Of a stretch of 64,000 bases of DNA, positions 25,403 through 37,383 are shown piece by piece. The notes beneath the pieces were generated by a model, which worked only from the letters and a program-made list of their open reading frames with translations, was not told where the DNA came from and searched no databases. The translations under genes and the position numbers were made by a program. The stretch's first letter is position 1, and each line of letters begins with the position of its first letter. The DNA comes from Mytilus californianus (Eukaryota > Mollusca > Bivalvia > Mytilida > Mytilidae), in NCBI RefSeq assembly GCF_021869535.1, contig NW_026262701.1, positions 47,619,278 through 47,683,277 of the forward strand, read 5' to 3'.

Positions 25403-26567
25403 AAATAATTTCGTTCAATCCACTGCTAGGGGTTGTAGTGAAGTGTTGGTGTTTGCTCCATGTTAAAGGCCTCACTGTGACTTTCAGATAAAGAACTGGA
25501 ATAAAATTGCTCTTCCTTTTCTATTCAATTTGTCAGGTGTGTGCAGTGATTTTGCGTGATGACTGTACATACCACACCCTTTCGTTTCCTTTGAAAAAAA
25601 TAAATGGATGCATAAATGCAAAGATGCTTATACATGTATTTAAATGGTCTTAAAATTATAAAAGCATATTTCAATATTTCCCTGATTCAACTGCATATTA
25701 TATTAAGTATATGATTTATTGTTGTTTGCTTAACGTCCAATGGCAAATATTTCATACATGTTCAGGACGATATATATAATGAAGATCAACCGCCATAAAA
25801 ACTCTATCTTTTGTTATACTACAATTGTCTCTGTTTAACCAAAATATCAAATTATTTCAAACTGGTGAACGTTTTCTATTCATTGTTTGCTTCTGATGTA
25901 ATGTACCAAATAATTGCAACTGTCATCATTTTCAATTTTCATATCTTTTCTGTGGGATCTTTCTTTCAAAATTATTACAATTTCTAAACTTATGTAAAAT
26001 AGGGCCAGAAAAGCAAATCCAAGCGTAAAGTGTATAGTATTTGACATGTTTTAAAATCGGAATTATTTTAATACAAAAAATTATATACCTTATCAATGAA
26101 ACTTTAGATATTCATGTTATACAACATTTCACCACATTTTTGCAACATAAAAAATGTATTTTATAGACGTATTTACACTTGTATGCAAATTTGTCCGCCA
26201 TTACTTAAAATCACACAAGTTCCCGTAAAATTTGACATCACAATTTAAAAAAATTGACGTCATAAATAAAAAGTGATTGTCGCTTGACGTCAGAAAGTTA
26301 TTCGGAGCAGACATAAGGTCTTTCGGGGACAAAATTCAGCTAAATACCAAAATTGTAAATACGTTTAATTTAAAAAAAAAAATGTTTCATTATCGCAGTA
26401 TGAATTCATTAATTCGACGAAAAAAATCTTATTTAATTAAACATAATATACGATTAAAAATAAAAGCGTAAACAAAATTCACAGTTACTATTTATAAATG
26501 ATAAACTAAAGAAAATAATACATTGACAGCAAGAAATGAAGGTATAAAAGTATGTAGAGCAAAATAA
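25403..26567. other. No supported gene
   Basis: AT-rich DNA. The segment at about 25717-25775 (GTTTGCTTAACGTCCAATGG and CATGTTCAGGACG) resembles a dispersed bivalve repeat I recall, but no second copy in this window confirms it. Confidence 0.35.
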
Positions 26568-26575
26568 GTTCAAAG

Positions 26576-27406
26576 GGGGCGCATTACATTTGCGCGCATT
26601 TGGAGATTAAAATTTTTTACATTTGCGCGCATTTCTTTTAAAGGTAGCACAGGTAAAATAAAGATAATTCATAATAAATATGACTATAGTTAGTATGAAT
26701 TTTCAACATGTTCTATTTGTAAATTAAAATTATATATTTTTCAAAAAAAATATACAGTGACCATGAGAAATCCCGTAATAGCTAAATACATACATGTAAG
26801 TTAATTGCAAATATTTCACAGTAAATAGCATTCTGTTTCATAATTTTACCAGATAGCGATTTAACAAATAATTTAAGAAAGTTTGTAAAGTTGCGTCATG
26901 GCACACACACGGAGTTTCGTTTGTCAGAAACAAATGGGGTGAGTGGATCATTTGTGTACGATGGATTTACAATTCGTATCGACAGAACACTTAGTCCTGC
27001 ATGGGATATTTCATGCGATGCACTGTAAATAATTTCGCGTCAGGCGTACTACAAACGGCCCGGAATCATTCCATGCTCACTACAATGGGCAATTTTATTC
27101 AGTATATCCATGTATTTTTGTGCACGTTACGACATGTAAAATCAGTACTTTTAATCTTTAGATTTACTATGTGTTTTACATTTTTATCTGTTTATATTTC
27201 CAGGACTAAGTGCTTGTGCACAATAAAATGGACTTTTCCTGCTCGAAAATAATAGCTAAATAAATAAATAAGTATAATCTACCTGTGTTTACCTGAGTTT
27301 ACTGTAAAAGACTGAGAATGCGCGCAAATGTAATCAAAAGCTGCGCGCAAACGTAATGCTTTTTGCGCGCAAATGTAATGGAAATGCACAAAAATGTAAT
27401 GCACCG
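26576..27406. mobile_element. Mutator-like (MULE) derivative with 8-bp TSD
   Basis: The element is flanked by the direct repeat GTTCAAAG (26568-26575 and 27407-27414). The left end reads GGGGCGCATTACATTTGCGC. The right end, reverse-complemented, reads CGGTGCATTACATTTTTGTG. Both ends carry several copies of TGCGCGCAAATGTAAT or its complement, and the inverted similarity extends inward (AGGTAGCACAGGTAAA against CAGGTAAACACAGGTAG). An 8-bp TSD with long repetitive TIRs suits Mutator-like elements, as does the broken FLYWCH-type finger inside. hAT elements also make 8-bp TSDs. No transposase is present. Confidence 0.75.
26880..27100 (+). pseudogene. Broken FLYWCH-type zinc-finger fragment inside the MULE-like element
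   Basis: One frame reads SGSFVYDGFTIRIDRT then AWDISC (26942-27017). After a frame change near 27025-27036 it continues as RVRRTTNGPESFHAHYNGQF, with an HxH pair at 27072-27080. The order aromatic core - W - C - C - about 20 residues - HxH is the FLYWCH finger layout, a domain often found upstream of MULE transposases in animals. A stop and frame change show it is dead. Confidence 0.5.
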
Positions 27407-27414
27407 GTTCAAAG

Positions 27415-28261
27415 AGAAGCGAGAAAGAGATATCGATTATCTACAGGCTGCTACTCCTTGTCTTGAAAGGTCATGAATGGAATTTATTTGCAACAAATGA
27501 CCACGAATATGGTCCACTAGTCGTAACCACAATCTCCTCTTTTCCTCGTTTATGTGATTACTAAATACGACTGTTTACCGGACGTGTACGTGTCATTTAG
27601 AGGCTGTGCCAATAAGCATAGAGCTTCAAGTGGAAAGTGAAAAAAAACATAAAACCTCGGTTAAAATGAACATCTTAGGCTTATAAGACTATATGACAAA
27701 CATTGAAGTCAAATTGAAAGAAATCAAGCTTTATTAGCAGTCAAATAATCGTTACCATAGAAACTAGTCAATCTGAGACACTATTTTTGGTAAAGAACAG
27801 GATATTTCCACATATAATATAATATAAGAATTAAGAATATTGGTCACTGCAAGTAAATATTTTAATTATGTAACCTTAAAATGATAAGCTAAAAAAATGT
27901 ATCTAAAACAAAGATTTATTTATGGTTGCTATGGTAACAGGAAAATAAAATGGTTCAACTTTATAACTTTTACACATAAAAAAGCAATTTTTGGGCAAAA
28001 TTGTAAAAAATCCAGAAGTCTGTAACATAAAATATGGTACTAACAAAAATAAGTGACTATCATACAATTCAAAGAAAAAATAAAATTGGGTAGACATTTG
28101 TATATATTGGTGACAGCTAACCAAAATTATGCTGTTTCGGAATCAATTTTGTACAAAAAATATAGGGGTCAATATTATAAAAAATTTTACACATATGATT
28201 TAATTTGTACTGCAAAACAAATGTCAAACAAAAGCGTTTTCAACTGAGTAGGAAAATATGC
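27415..28261. other. No supported gene
   Basis: The part at 27530-27600 may be a decayed edge of an R2 copy (weak similarity to 37838-37870). The remainder shows nothing. Confidence 0.35.
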
Positions 28262-28680
28262 ATAAAACCTCCATGGCAACCATCTGTTTTGCATAGCAAC
28301 CAACTAAGGTTGAAAATATACGATGTTGATTTTTAACAAAATGCATAAAAATAGGCACTTGAAGCCTGATGGGAAATAAAAAAAACCAAAACAGTCCAAT
28401 TGTGCTTAAAGATATGCGAAAATCTCCTTAGCAACACTACATTCATGACATAAATGCCTAGTAACCAACTGATATTTGAAAATACCCCAGCTTAATTCAT
28501 GGATAACAAGCACAATTTAAAAAAATTAAATGCCTGATAAAAAACAAAAACAACAAAAGAAGATCAATTATGCATTATGGTATTTAAAAATCTCTATATC
28601 AACACTGCTTATTGCATAGCAACTAACCTATGTGGTGTAAATTATATGCAAAGACTATATGTAATAATAAAGCTTATTAA
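28262..28680. repeat. Degenerate tandem repeat, about 170-190 bp x 3
   Basis: Three diverged units share CATAGCAACCAACT-type blocks, an AATAT or AAATA run and a GCCTGATGGGAAATAAAAAA-type block (near 28262, 28430 and 28600). Confidence 0.5.
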
Positions 28681-29796
28681 TTAAATGTGTATTTAAACTT
28701 GCCATTCTAAATTTCGGGGGGAAAAAACAAGTAAAATCATCTTTCAAGGGCAATTACTTGTATAAGCTCGTAGTTATATATTACTGTAAAGTTAACAATT
28801 TTGAAAATCTGACTTTGATGAACATTTTTGATGTTTTCATTTTTTCCAGTTTTAAGAGGCCATGTTGTTTAATTCTTTTTTTTTTGTCAATTATTTAATT
28901 AATGCAACAGGAAATTAATGAGAAATTATGGTTTCCAAATGTTATTCTCTGAACCATTTGTTAAATTTTTACCGCATTTGGTGTGACAATGCCCTATGGA
29001 GTGAAGAAAACCTCTACTGATTTTGAATGTGCTATGTTTAAAGTCACAACACAGCAATTGCTAGTCTGAAATCGGGACAATCATTTAGTTACTGGGCTAT
29101 ATCTTTTAATATAATATATTCACTGAACTAACCTTGAGACTTTTGGAAAGAATATTTTGGTTTTGTGCATTTAATTCCTCAACTACCATTGTGGACACAC
29201 AAGTATGTCTTGCCAATGCTAATTTGTCACTGGTCAGATAAAATTGTGTCAATTATACAGGAAGCCTTTTAGTTTAATATGTACAGCTTAAAATCAAAGT
29301 ATACTCTAACAGTTGATCAACTCCTGCTTACATCAATTGGGGACTACACATAAGTAGTGGATCCGTCAAATATTCTTTCAGCCATAGTCAGGGATTGATG
29401 TTATGTTACTCAGTATTATGGGAAATTGACTGAAGGGAAATGTAACTATTACCTTTTCATATATCCTAGTTTACATTTCTTCATCAATATCAAATTCAAG
29501 AAAAAGAGGTATATGATGACATGAGCCAGACCTCACTTTATGCTTGTCGGAATTCAATTAAATTATTTCATAATACTTCAAAAAGACTCAACTTTGTTCG
29601 TTGATTTCATTCATTCAACCTTTCTTTGAAACCACAACAAGCTACTCGTTTCATCGGCACTTATGGAGTCGTCACTGTGAACCAAAGTCTAGTTTAAAAA
29701 CACTATTTGATTTTTCCAAACTAAAGGAGAGGGTGGCCAAAAATATTTTCGGCCCTCTGCTTCGAAAATAAAAAGTTATTATAAATCAGTCATATA
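28681..29796. other. No supported gene
   Basis: No coding or repeat feature could be supported. Confidence 0.4.
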
Positions 29797-30338
29797 ACCG
29801 GTGTCATATGGAAATTGAACCCCATGGAAAATTGACCCCATAGTGGGAAATTGAACCCCGCCCCCCCCCCCCCCCTGGAAAATTGAAACCCTTCTGCATG
29901 GAAAATTGAACCCCTGTTGATTCATCCAAGACACTAATTGGAACATAACCTAATTGTATAAGTAGTTTTAAAATGCTTTGTTTCCTAACTATAGCTATGA
30001 CAGTTTGAAAATCTGAGGTCTAATTAGGGGAAGGGGTCAGTTTTTCATGGTAGGGGCTTCAATTTTCCAATTGTCATAGATATTCAAACTACTTTATATA
30101 GTAATAATGCTAAGTACTTGGTAGAATGAAACATGATAGAAAATATTTTTAAACATTTTTACTCAGTAATGGAAAATTACCCCCCCCCCCCCCCCCCCCT
30201 TAATAGACCTAAGATTTTCGCTATTGAAAATTGACCCCGGGTTCAATTTGCCATATGATATTTGACCACGTGTTCAATTTTTCATATGGAAAATGGACCC
30301 CGGGTTCAAGGGAGTTCAATTTTCCATATGACACCGGC
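29797..30338. mobile_element. 542-bp non-autonomous element with repeated CATATGGAAAATTGAACCC ends
   Basis: The left end reads ACCGGTGTCATATGGAAATT. The right end, reverse-complemented, reads GCCGGTGTCATATGGAAAAT. Both are flanked by TATA (29793-29796, 30339-30342), a possible TSD. Each end carries several copies of a GGAAAATTGAACCCC-type block in mirrored orientation. Two poly(C) tracts (29861-29875 and 30180-30199) lie inside. It has no coding capacity and the superfamily is not assigned. Confidence 0.75.
30180..30199. repeat. Poly(C) tract, 20 C
   Basis: An uninterrupted C run within the 542-bp element. Confidence 0.95.
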
Positions 30339-30526
30339 TATAAATGTTCACAGGTCAATCGACTGTCCAATTACCGATCATCAGTATTTATATTTTTATA
30401 TTTTTAACGTAGTTACATTAGGGCTTCAAACTCCTTGCATTTTGTGTAAAACTGCAAACACTGCCTAAAAAAATTTCATTAATATTTTAATATTTAGATA
30501 TTGGGGGACGACCATCTGATTTTCAT

Positions 30527-30543
30527 GGGGGGGGGGGGGGGGG
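30527..30543. repeat. Poly(G) tract, 17 G
   Basis: An uninterrupted G run. Confidence 0.95.
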
Positions 30544-30680
30544 TCCTTTGCGCATTGACTACTGATTTTCATCTGTTGCCATGAGTCAACTAGCAATCCT
30601 CTATTGTAAGATACTAAATCACAATGATATAACTTATCAACGTATTGTATAGGAGAAATATGACGGACTTCGCATATAAA

Positions 30681-30827
30681 GCAGGATCTGCTTACCCTTC
30701 TGAAGCTCCTGAGATCACCACTGGTTTTTGGTGGGGTTTGTGTTGCTAAGTCTTTAGTTTTCTATGTTGTGTTTTGTATACTATTGTTTGTCTTTTGGTC
30801 GTTTTTTTTTGTCATCGCATTGTCCAT
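30681..30827 (-). mobile_element. Dispersed repeat R2
   Basis: GCAGGATCTGCTTACCCTTC and TGAAGCTCCTGAGATCACCA, then GGGTTTGTGTTGCTAAGTC, TTTAGTTTTCTATGTTGTG. It matches the copies at 37905-38005 and 53120-53235, and in reverse the minisatellite unit at 10157-10587. Confidence 0.8.
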
Positions 30828-30945
30828 ATAAAAATAAGAAGGTGTGGTATGATTGTCAATGAGCAAACTCTCCACCAGAGACCAAATGACATAGAAGTTT
30901 ACAACTATAGGTCACCTTATAGCCTTCAACGATGAGCAAAACCAG
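30828..30945 (+). mobile_element. Dispersed repeat R1, plus orientation
   Basis: AGAAGGTGTGGTATGATTG, CAATGAGCAAACTCTCCACC, AGAGACCAAATGACATAGAA and CCTTCAACGATGAGCAAAAC. It directly abuts the R2 copy. Confidence 0.7.
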
Positions 30946-31604
30946 TCAGTTCGTTTTAGACATGAGTTTGATTATCTCTTTTGTATCCTTCGTCTCTCTT
31001 TTGCTGAGCATGCTTATTTTTTCTGTGGCTTTGCCTATGAACACAACTGTTTCCGGCATTTTGTGTTACAGAGTATTTGTTTTCATTCTGACTGCTGCAA
31101 GGTAAATTATTTGCAGATTTGCCAGGCCAGGATATTCATTTTCAAAATCCTCCTGCCCCCTCCCCTAAAAAATCAAAAGACCGTCCCCTACACAACAGCT
31201 TAACACCAAAATATACTTTGCTACAAGATGTATTTAATATGAAAATGTAAAAGATATTTTCGGATAAAGCTGTTGCTATCTTTTTTGAGCGCAAACTGCG
31301 TGAAAACTTGCCATTTTAGGTCAAATTTGTCAATTTCAACACGTTTGTTATGTCGCTTGTGACCTTTTTGCACTAAAGTGTCCAATAGCCTGTTGATTTA
31401 TCAATAAAGTTATCATAATTTTGATAGGCTTGAATAATTTTACTATTTTTTTTTTGCAATTTCAGGGTCCAAATAGTGGCTCTTATCATACCGCCCACTT
31501 TGTCGGATAGGACTGTGACCAAAAATACTCAACTGACTTTACTGTAGGGTTGTCATGTCAATTGGAAGTTTAACTATAACTATTGGTTAAAGAAGACTAG
31601 CTTT
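30946..31604. other. No supported gene
   Basis: The first part (30946-30985) may be the far edge of R2-type DNA. The rest is unassigned. Confidence 0.35.
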
Positions 31605-31675
31605 TAATTTCTGTGTCATTTGGTCTGTTTTGGAGAGTTGTCTCATTGGCAATCATACCCATCTCCTTTTTTATA
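31605..31675 (-). mobile_element. Dispersed repeat R1, minus orientation
   Basis: TGTGTCATTTGGTCTGTTTT, GGAGAGTTGTCTCATTGGCA and ATCATACCCATCTCC. This is the reverse complement of 30830-30895 with a few changes, so two R1 copies face each other. Confidence 0.75.
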
Positions 31676-31959
31676 TATAATAATAATATAAATTAGCAAA
31701 TTTGTTACAATAATCAAATACGAATATAAAAAACTGGTCAAATGTACAAATATCAAATTAAACCAAAAAAAAAAACCCACATCAAATACAATGAAATACT
31801 TGTAACATTGCAATATTGGTTTTTAATTAACTTTTATTAAAGCGAATATCAAAGGTTTTGTGTTTTTACCTTTTTAAATTTGTGTGGTTTAATCTTTACG
31901 GAGCCCCTTATGTGCCATGTAAATATAAATATTTTTGTTTGCCGGAGATTTAATCTGCT

Positions 31960-32220
31960 GCGCACCAGTTTTGAAAATCGTGCGCACGACTTTGAAACTG
32001 GTGCTCATGACTTTTAAACTGGTGCGCACGACTTTTAAACTCATGCGCACGACTTCGAACCTCGTGCGCATAACTTTTCAACTCGTACAAAATGTACGCA
32101 TGTCTTTCAAAAACTCGTGCTCACAACTTTCGAAAATGGTTCGCACAACTTTCAAACTCATGCGGACCTTCGTATAGAATCAGTCAGACTTTGCTTGAAA
32201 GTCGTGCGTACCAGTTTTTG
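31960..32220. repeat. Subterminal minisatellite, about 21 bp
   Basis: Around ten imperfect copies of GTGCGCACGACTTTNAAACT. The two overlapping ORFs here (rich in VRTTFKL-type repeats) are by-products. Confidence 0.85.
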
Positions 32221-33109
32221 GAAAGTTTACTATAGCAAAAAACTTTCCTAAGGCATCGGCCTCAAACCGGAAGTGACAGACTATCTTACTTTAGGATGTG
32301 TGTTCTACTCTTAGATAATGTAGTACTGGTGTTTTACAACTACTTCTAGGAAGATGCTTTTGAAATGTTGAGTTACTTCTATTTTGATTAGCTTACAGTT
32401 TGAATTAAAATGTACTGAATGTTCATCGATAATTCAAATAATTCAACTTCATTTTGAAAATGGCTATCACAAACACTACTTCGCTGATCTGCGCTGCGCG
32501 GAAAGTAAAATCAATACACATCTACACGAGACAGCAGTTTCTACGTAATGCTTTTATCGGTATTCCCAAGACATGCGTGAGATCCATATCAACGGGAGTA
32601 CTATAATCCCGGTTTCAGGGGTTTTCCTCCGGTCATCCGGTTGAAGAGAAAATAAATACCGTGTTTAAAATATTTCGTGAATAAACATTTTTCGACGCTT
32701 ACTACGATTTTTACAATGTTTATTAAAGACGTAAAATCCCGAGTGTATCGAAAGTATCCCGGTATCTCATCTCGGCCCACAACAAACTCGGACTATAATA
32801 AACTCGGCCTGTTACATAATCGGCATCAGAAAATCGGACTATAACAAAATTCGTAATTATACTACTTGATATTAAGTCTCCCAAACAAAGTTTGGAGACT
32901 TATTGTTTTGCTCAGTTCTTATTATTTTTCTTCTTGAGGTCTATTTAGGGGTATTTTGAGGGGCTTACAGAAGGGATTTACTATAGAATCCTATGGGATT
33001 TATTTTTTTTTAATTTTCAAATGACTATAACGTGAAAACAGTAAGTGATAGACACACGCGGTTTTCAGTAATGATCACAGGATCATAAAACAAATCAAAT
33101 GAAATATAG

Positions 33110-33298
33110 CGGGAGTCCCTCTGGATCAGCTCCACCCCCTCCTGTTTGAGAACTTGTAAACGGTTGAGATCCCCACCCCTAAACCATATATATTATTTAA
33201 TGGGACAATAAAACAAGTCAAATATAGGGGGAGTCCCTGGGTGTCACCCCCACCCCATCCTGTTTTGAGAACTTGTAAACGGTCAAGATCCCCATCTA
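33110..33298. repeat. Two-copy tandem block, about 125 bp
   Basis: GGGAGTCCCT..., CCACCCC and GAACTTGTAAACGGT..GATCCCCA occur at 33112-33176 and 33230-33292. Confidence 0.8.
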
Positions 33299-33373
33299 GT
33301 GCGCACCAGATTAAATCTCCGGTAAATGAAAATATCTATATTTACATGGCACTTAAGGGGCTCCGTAAATAAT

Positions 33374-34566
33374 TGACCATCTCTTCATATTTGTAATTTA
33401 TTCGGTGTTCAATCTCTGTATCACCTTGTCTTGCAAAATTGATCAATGTTTTTTCAAGGTGACTTTGATGAAGAGGGATATAATTGCAATGAAAAGTTTC
33501 TATTTTGCGCAAATATATTTTAAGAATATATTCTTCTGACGTTTCAGTCTCGTTGAAATCTCGTTCGGGAATTATTTCCAAAACATGTCACACAAGTGGG
33601 AAATATCAATGAATTTAAAAAATATTATAATCAAACTAAGCTATGTGAACAAATTGTGTACAATAAGTATATATACGTAGTTTTTGAGAAATAAAATTTT
33701 CTATTTTTATAAGCAATCCTGTCAGGGTCATCAGCCAAAACGTTGAGAAAATGGGTGAAGTGTACAAAGAAATAATTCTACCAAAAATATGTTCATCCCA
33801 TATCATTTTTTTCTTTCAAAATTCTTAGATATGTATTTTTTCAATCATTCAAAACAAAGAAGTTGATATAATATGCTTTTTGTTCTAAAAAAAAAAGAGA
33901 AAAATCCCAAATTTACAAAATTTACAGCATGGTCAATTTGACACAAAAGCAACAAAATTTTATAAAACTTTCTTATATTAACACCTACCTTTAGTTTTTT
34001 TTAAGTTAAACTTATTCAGCTTGGTCCACTTCATCTTTAGTGAAAGTATGAAAAAAGGTTCAATTGTGAAAACTGTGATTTTTTTCATAATAATAGCCCA
34101 AAAAAATGGGTAAAAATTGATGAAAAATGGGAAAATCACAAAAATGGGGTGCTTTCAAATGGCTGTAGCAAAAAAAAAGAAGTGCACCACCATATGATTT
34201 TTTCTTCATCAATTACTTTCTTACAGTCATATAAACCCAAAAATCAGGTAAGGAAAAAAAGTTTAATTCTAGAAATTTTTGACTCCTCAGAGGTGTAAAT
34301 CCTTAATCAGAGGTTTTTTTAAGCGAATTCATCAGATATAAGGGAGGTCACATGCAGAAACATGTATGATATGGGACCAAATTAAACCTAACAATATTTG
34401 TATTTAAAACTGTCCCTGATTGATTCTATATACTAGTACAATAGATACATTTGTAAAACATTGCAGTTTAAGTTTAAGGTATAATATTTCCATGGATATA
34501 TATATCAGTTATAAAATGAGGGTAGATTCAGTAAACTGACAAAATTTGTTATGTGTCAGATGAGCA
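33374..34566. other. No supported gene
   Basis: A minus-strand open frame (33374-33581, with LEIIPERDFNETETSEEYIL) ends exactly at the transposon border and has ordinary residue use, but I recognise no family. The remainder is AT-rich and unassigned. Confidence 0.35.
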
Positions 34567-34870
34567 AAAATAAGGAGTTGTGGTATATTCTTAGATAATA
34601 GATCTTAGCTACTATTGGTCTTCATACAACCTTCACAATTGAGCAAAACCCATACTCTATACCAAGCTATAAAAAATCATAAAAGCCAACAGCAGGAACA
34701 AATGTTTAAAACAAATAAAACGAGAAAACCTAGCCTGATTTAGGCTTAAACAATAAACTAAAATCTAATTATGACAGACAGCAACCAACGACTACCACTG
34801 AAACACAGACTCCTAACTTGGGAAAGGCACTTAAAGAATGTGTAAGGCGAGGGGGTAAATATGTTTACAA
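34567..34870 (+). mobile_element. Diverged R1-type repeat copy
   Basis: ATAAGGAGTTGTGGTATATT, then TTCACAATTGAGCAAAACCC (compare 30920-30943), CAAGCTATAAA and a GACAGACAGCAACCAACGAC, ACTGAAACACAGACTCCTAA segment typical of the longer form of this family as I recall it. It is more decayed than the other copies. Confidence 0.5.
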
Positions 34871-35378
34871 GTGCTCAACCCTAATAGTCTTGAACAATAG
34901 TGTAAATGCCCAACATAAAACACATTGTAAAATTCAGTAGAAAAAACTAACAATAGAACAAAAGAGACTGTGTACGTACAAACATATTCCTTCTGTTAGC
35001 CAATTGCGTCACCAGGGTTTCACTAATGTGTAGAATTTTCTTAAAGTCTTTCTTCAAAAGTGTAAAAATATGATCACTCACTTGAAATTGCAGGGCCAAA
35101 ATGTATCTTCCCCTGTAATGTTCCACATATGTAAATTAGTTTTGACTTGAATGACTTCAAAATAAATTTGAAATATTATGCTCTTAGTAATTTTAAATGT
35201 TATGATTTAAATGAAAATCTGCAAAGATGAAAATATCTTTTTCTTTTAAATTTTCGCAACAAAACTGGTTCAGCAAAATCCAGCAAATACCATAAAAATT
35301 TGAATGATTGAGTCAACAAATTTTGAATTAAAGATGCTTGACCATAGTTGAAATAAGGCAAATAATTGACGTTTATTG
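34871..35378. other. No supported gene
   Basis: Nothing recognised. Confidence 0.4.
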
Positions 35379-35530
35379 AAATAAGAAGATGTGGAAGACA
35401 ATTCTCCATCAAAGTCACAATGTGTAAAAAGTAAACAATTATAGGTTAAAGTACGGCCTTCAACACGGAGCCTTGGCTCACACCGAACAGCAAGCTATAA
35501 AGGGCCCCAAAATGACTAGTGTAAAACAGT
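35379..35530 (+). mobile_element. Dispersed repeat R1, plus orientation
   Basis: ATAAGAAGATGTGG, then GTACGGCCTTCAACACGGAG, CCTTGGCTCACACCGAACAG, AAGCTATAAAGGGCCCCAAA. It closely matches 6140-6290. Confidence 0.8.
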
Positions 35531-37314
35531 TTAGGTCATTTTTTATAGTATGTTGTGGGTGCTTTGCTTAGAAGAGGAAGTTAAATTAATAATTAGAGTG
35601 AATTCTAATGAGATGAACTCTGTAAAGTTATTATCTGTTAAACATATAAAAAATATCATTTTTTTATGTGAAAGGTTGGAATGAATGAATTGAATATTTC
35701 TAAAAAATTCAAAATCATTTACTAGTATACAATTTAGGACTTAATATCACATTTGTAGGGGCATAACCAGGGTTGGCGGAATAAAAGAGGGTTCAAAATA
35801 GTGAATTGTTAATGCCAACAATGGTCAAATTTTTTGAAATTTTTAACGAGTTTTTGAGAGAAAAAAAAGTTGTATGCCCTCTATGCCCCCATCCCCTGGC
35901 TTTCGGTAAACATATAATACAATTAGGTCTTAATCTTTAATAGTTCCAATTCTAATTCCTTTACATGTTCCCGTTGACATAGCAACGTATTTCAAAAACA
36001 TCATCACTGATAAAATATTTTTTTTATTATTGGCAAAGGTTACCTTACTTTGTATTTGTAACAAAAAAAATTTCCTAGTCACACTTTTGCTCTAGGTAGC
36101 CTGCAAATGTGTTGATTTCTGTCTATTTTTGGTACGCTTTTGGACTCGTAACTAAGGAAACATTTTCCTTAGATACAAGATGTAAGGACATGATTGAAAA
36201 GAAAAAAAAACTTTAACATATTCTTTATGACATAACAAATCAATTAAGAGCATTTTAAACTGAATTTAAATTTTTGCACATTCAAAGTTTGCACAGTATG
36301 AAGCTCAATGCTTATTGACATGTCCTCTTAACAACATAAGGGATTTCCACTAGTGGATCAGGAATTGGGAAACCCTTCCGAAGCACCTATGTTCATCTCT
36401 AGTTTTTAAGTGCATTGCTTAAAAAAGAGGAGGAGAATACCAAGCGAAAATATGATTACCAACGATACTATTATTAACCAGAGTCTTGCTTATCCTCTGT
36501 TCTGTGTATATTAATAATAAACTTCGAATGCGGTCACGTCTTAGGGTTTACATATTCACATGTACTGATTGTATATAAATTTAGTACTGACGTAGGGTTA
36601 GACAAGAGTCATTAATATATCTATAATATCTTACATAAAAAGATGCTTGACTATTAATAATAAAACTTTAACATGATCAGCACCGTGGTTGTCACTACTA
36701 CAGGAACTGAGACTACACCCCCTTCTTCACACACACACACTCGTGTTGCCCACACTTTAACTGTCTACGTTATGTTTTGTTTGTCCGCAGTTTGTCTTGT
36801 TTCTCCTAGCCATAGTATTGTCTGTCTGTCTTTGACCTATGTTTTAGAATGACCATTTGATTTCTTTTCGTAATGATTTTTTTTTCATTCTTTATCCGTA
36901 CTGAATGCATTAGGTACGATACATTATATATTGAAGTGTGACATATTATCAGTACGCATTTTAAAGAAAAAGATATTGCTTTTTTTAAATTCTATTTAAT
37001 GGGGACAAATACGGATACATTTTGAGTACGGATCTACTTAAGTGCTTTCACATTATTATCACGTTTGCAAAGAAATGTTATTAGAATTTTTATTACAGCA
37101 TACAATACAATTAAAGTAATTGATTGTTTTTTCGCGCTTTAAATTTCCAAGCTATCAAAAGCTATTGGAGTGTTCTTACAAATATTTACAAATTTCAAAA
37201 ACATAAAACTGAATTTTATCATACATTTTTATGGTTTACATATTGTCTTTCTGATTATTTGATTTTTTGTAGAAGAACTTACAGAAATTGTTTTTTTTAT
37301 TATGACTATTTCAG
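35531..37314. other. No supported gene
   Basis: The segment at 36360-36470 and about 36680-36860 contains decayed blocks reminiscent of R2 (CCCTTCCGAAGCACCTATG, TTTGTTTGTCCG). An upstream first exon of the IgGFc-type gene may lie here but was not identified. Confidence 0.35.
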
Positions 37315-37383
37315 AATAAATACTATGGTGTATTCATGTTAACACTTTTACCATGTATTCTACATGCAGAATATTTGTATGAG
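37315..37383 (+). CDS. Exon 1 (leader) of the IgGFc/PAN gene
   Basis: The acceptor tract TTTTTTTTATTATGACTATT runs into CAG at 37314, and the donor GAG|GTGAGT (37381-37389) is near-consensus. The exon is 69 nt and phase 0 at both ends. It encodes YYGVFMLTLLPCILHAEYLY-type residues, a hydrophobic signal-peptide core. The ATG at 37336 could be the start. Alternatively an upstream exon supplies the start and the residues before it (NKYYGVF) are coding. Confidence 0.55.

Larger units (their letters stand above)
31895..33373. mobile_element. 1.48-kb element with about 70-bp inverted ends
   Basis: Both ends begin TTTACGGAGCCCCTTA and continue GTGCCATGTAAATATA, with CCGGAGATTTAATCTG further in. The left interior (31960-32220) is a tandem of about 21-bp units built on GTGCGCACGACTTT, and one GTGCGCACC motif sits at the right. 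At 32877-32904 a strong hairpin AAGTCTC..CAAAC-AAA-GTTTG-GAGACTT is present. At 33110-33295 a block starting GGGAGTCCCT and containing GAACTTGTAAACGGT is repeated twice. No TSD is resolved and no transposase is seen. Confidence 0.7.

Noticed and set aside
27530..27600. Possible fragment of R2
   Set aside because: The similarity to the 37838-37870 region is short and interrupted. Not listed as a copy.
31889..32177. ORFs on both strands rich in VRTTFKL-type residues
   Set aside because: Both frames are translations of the 21-bp subterminal minisatellite of the transposon.
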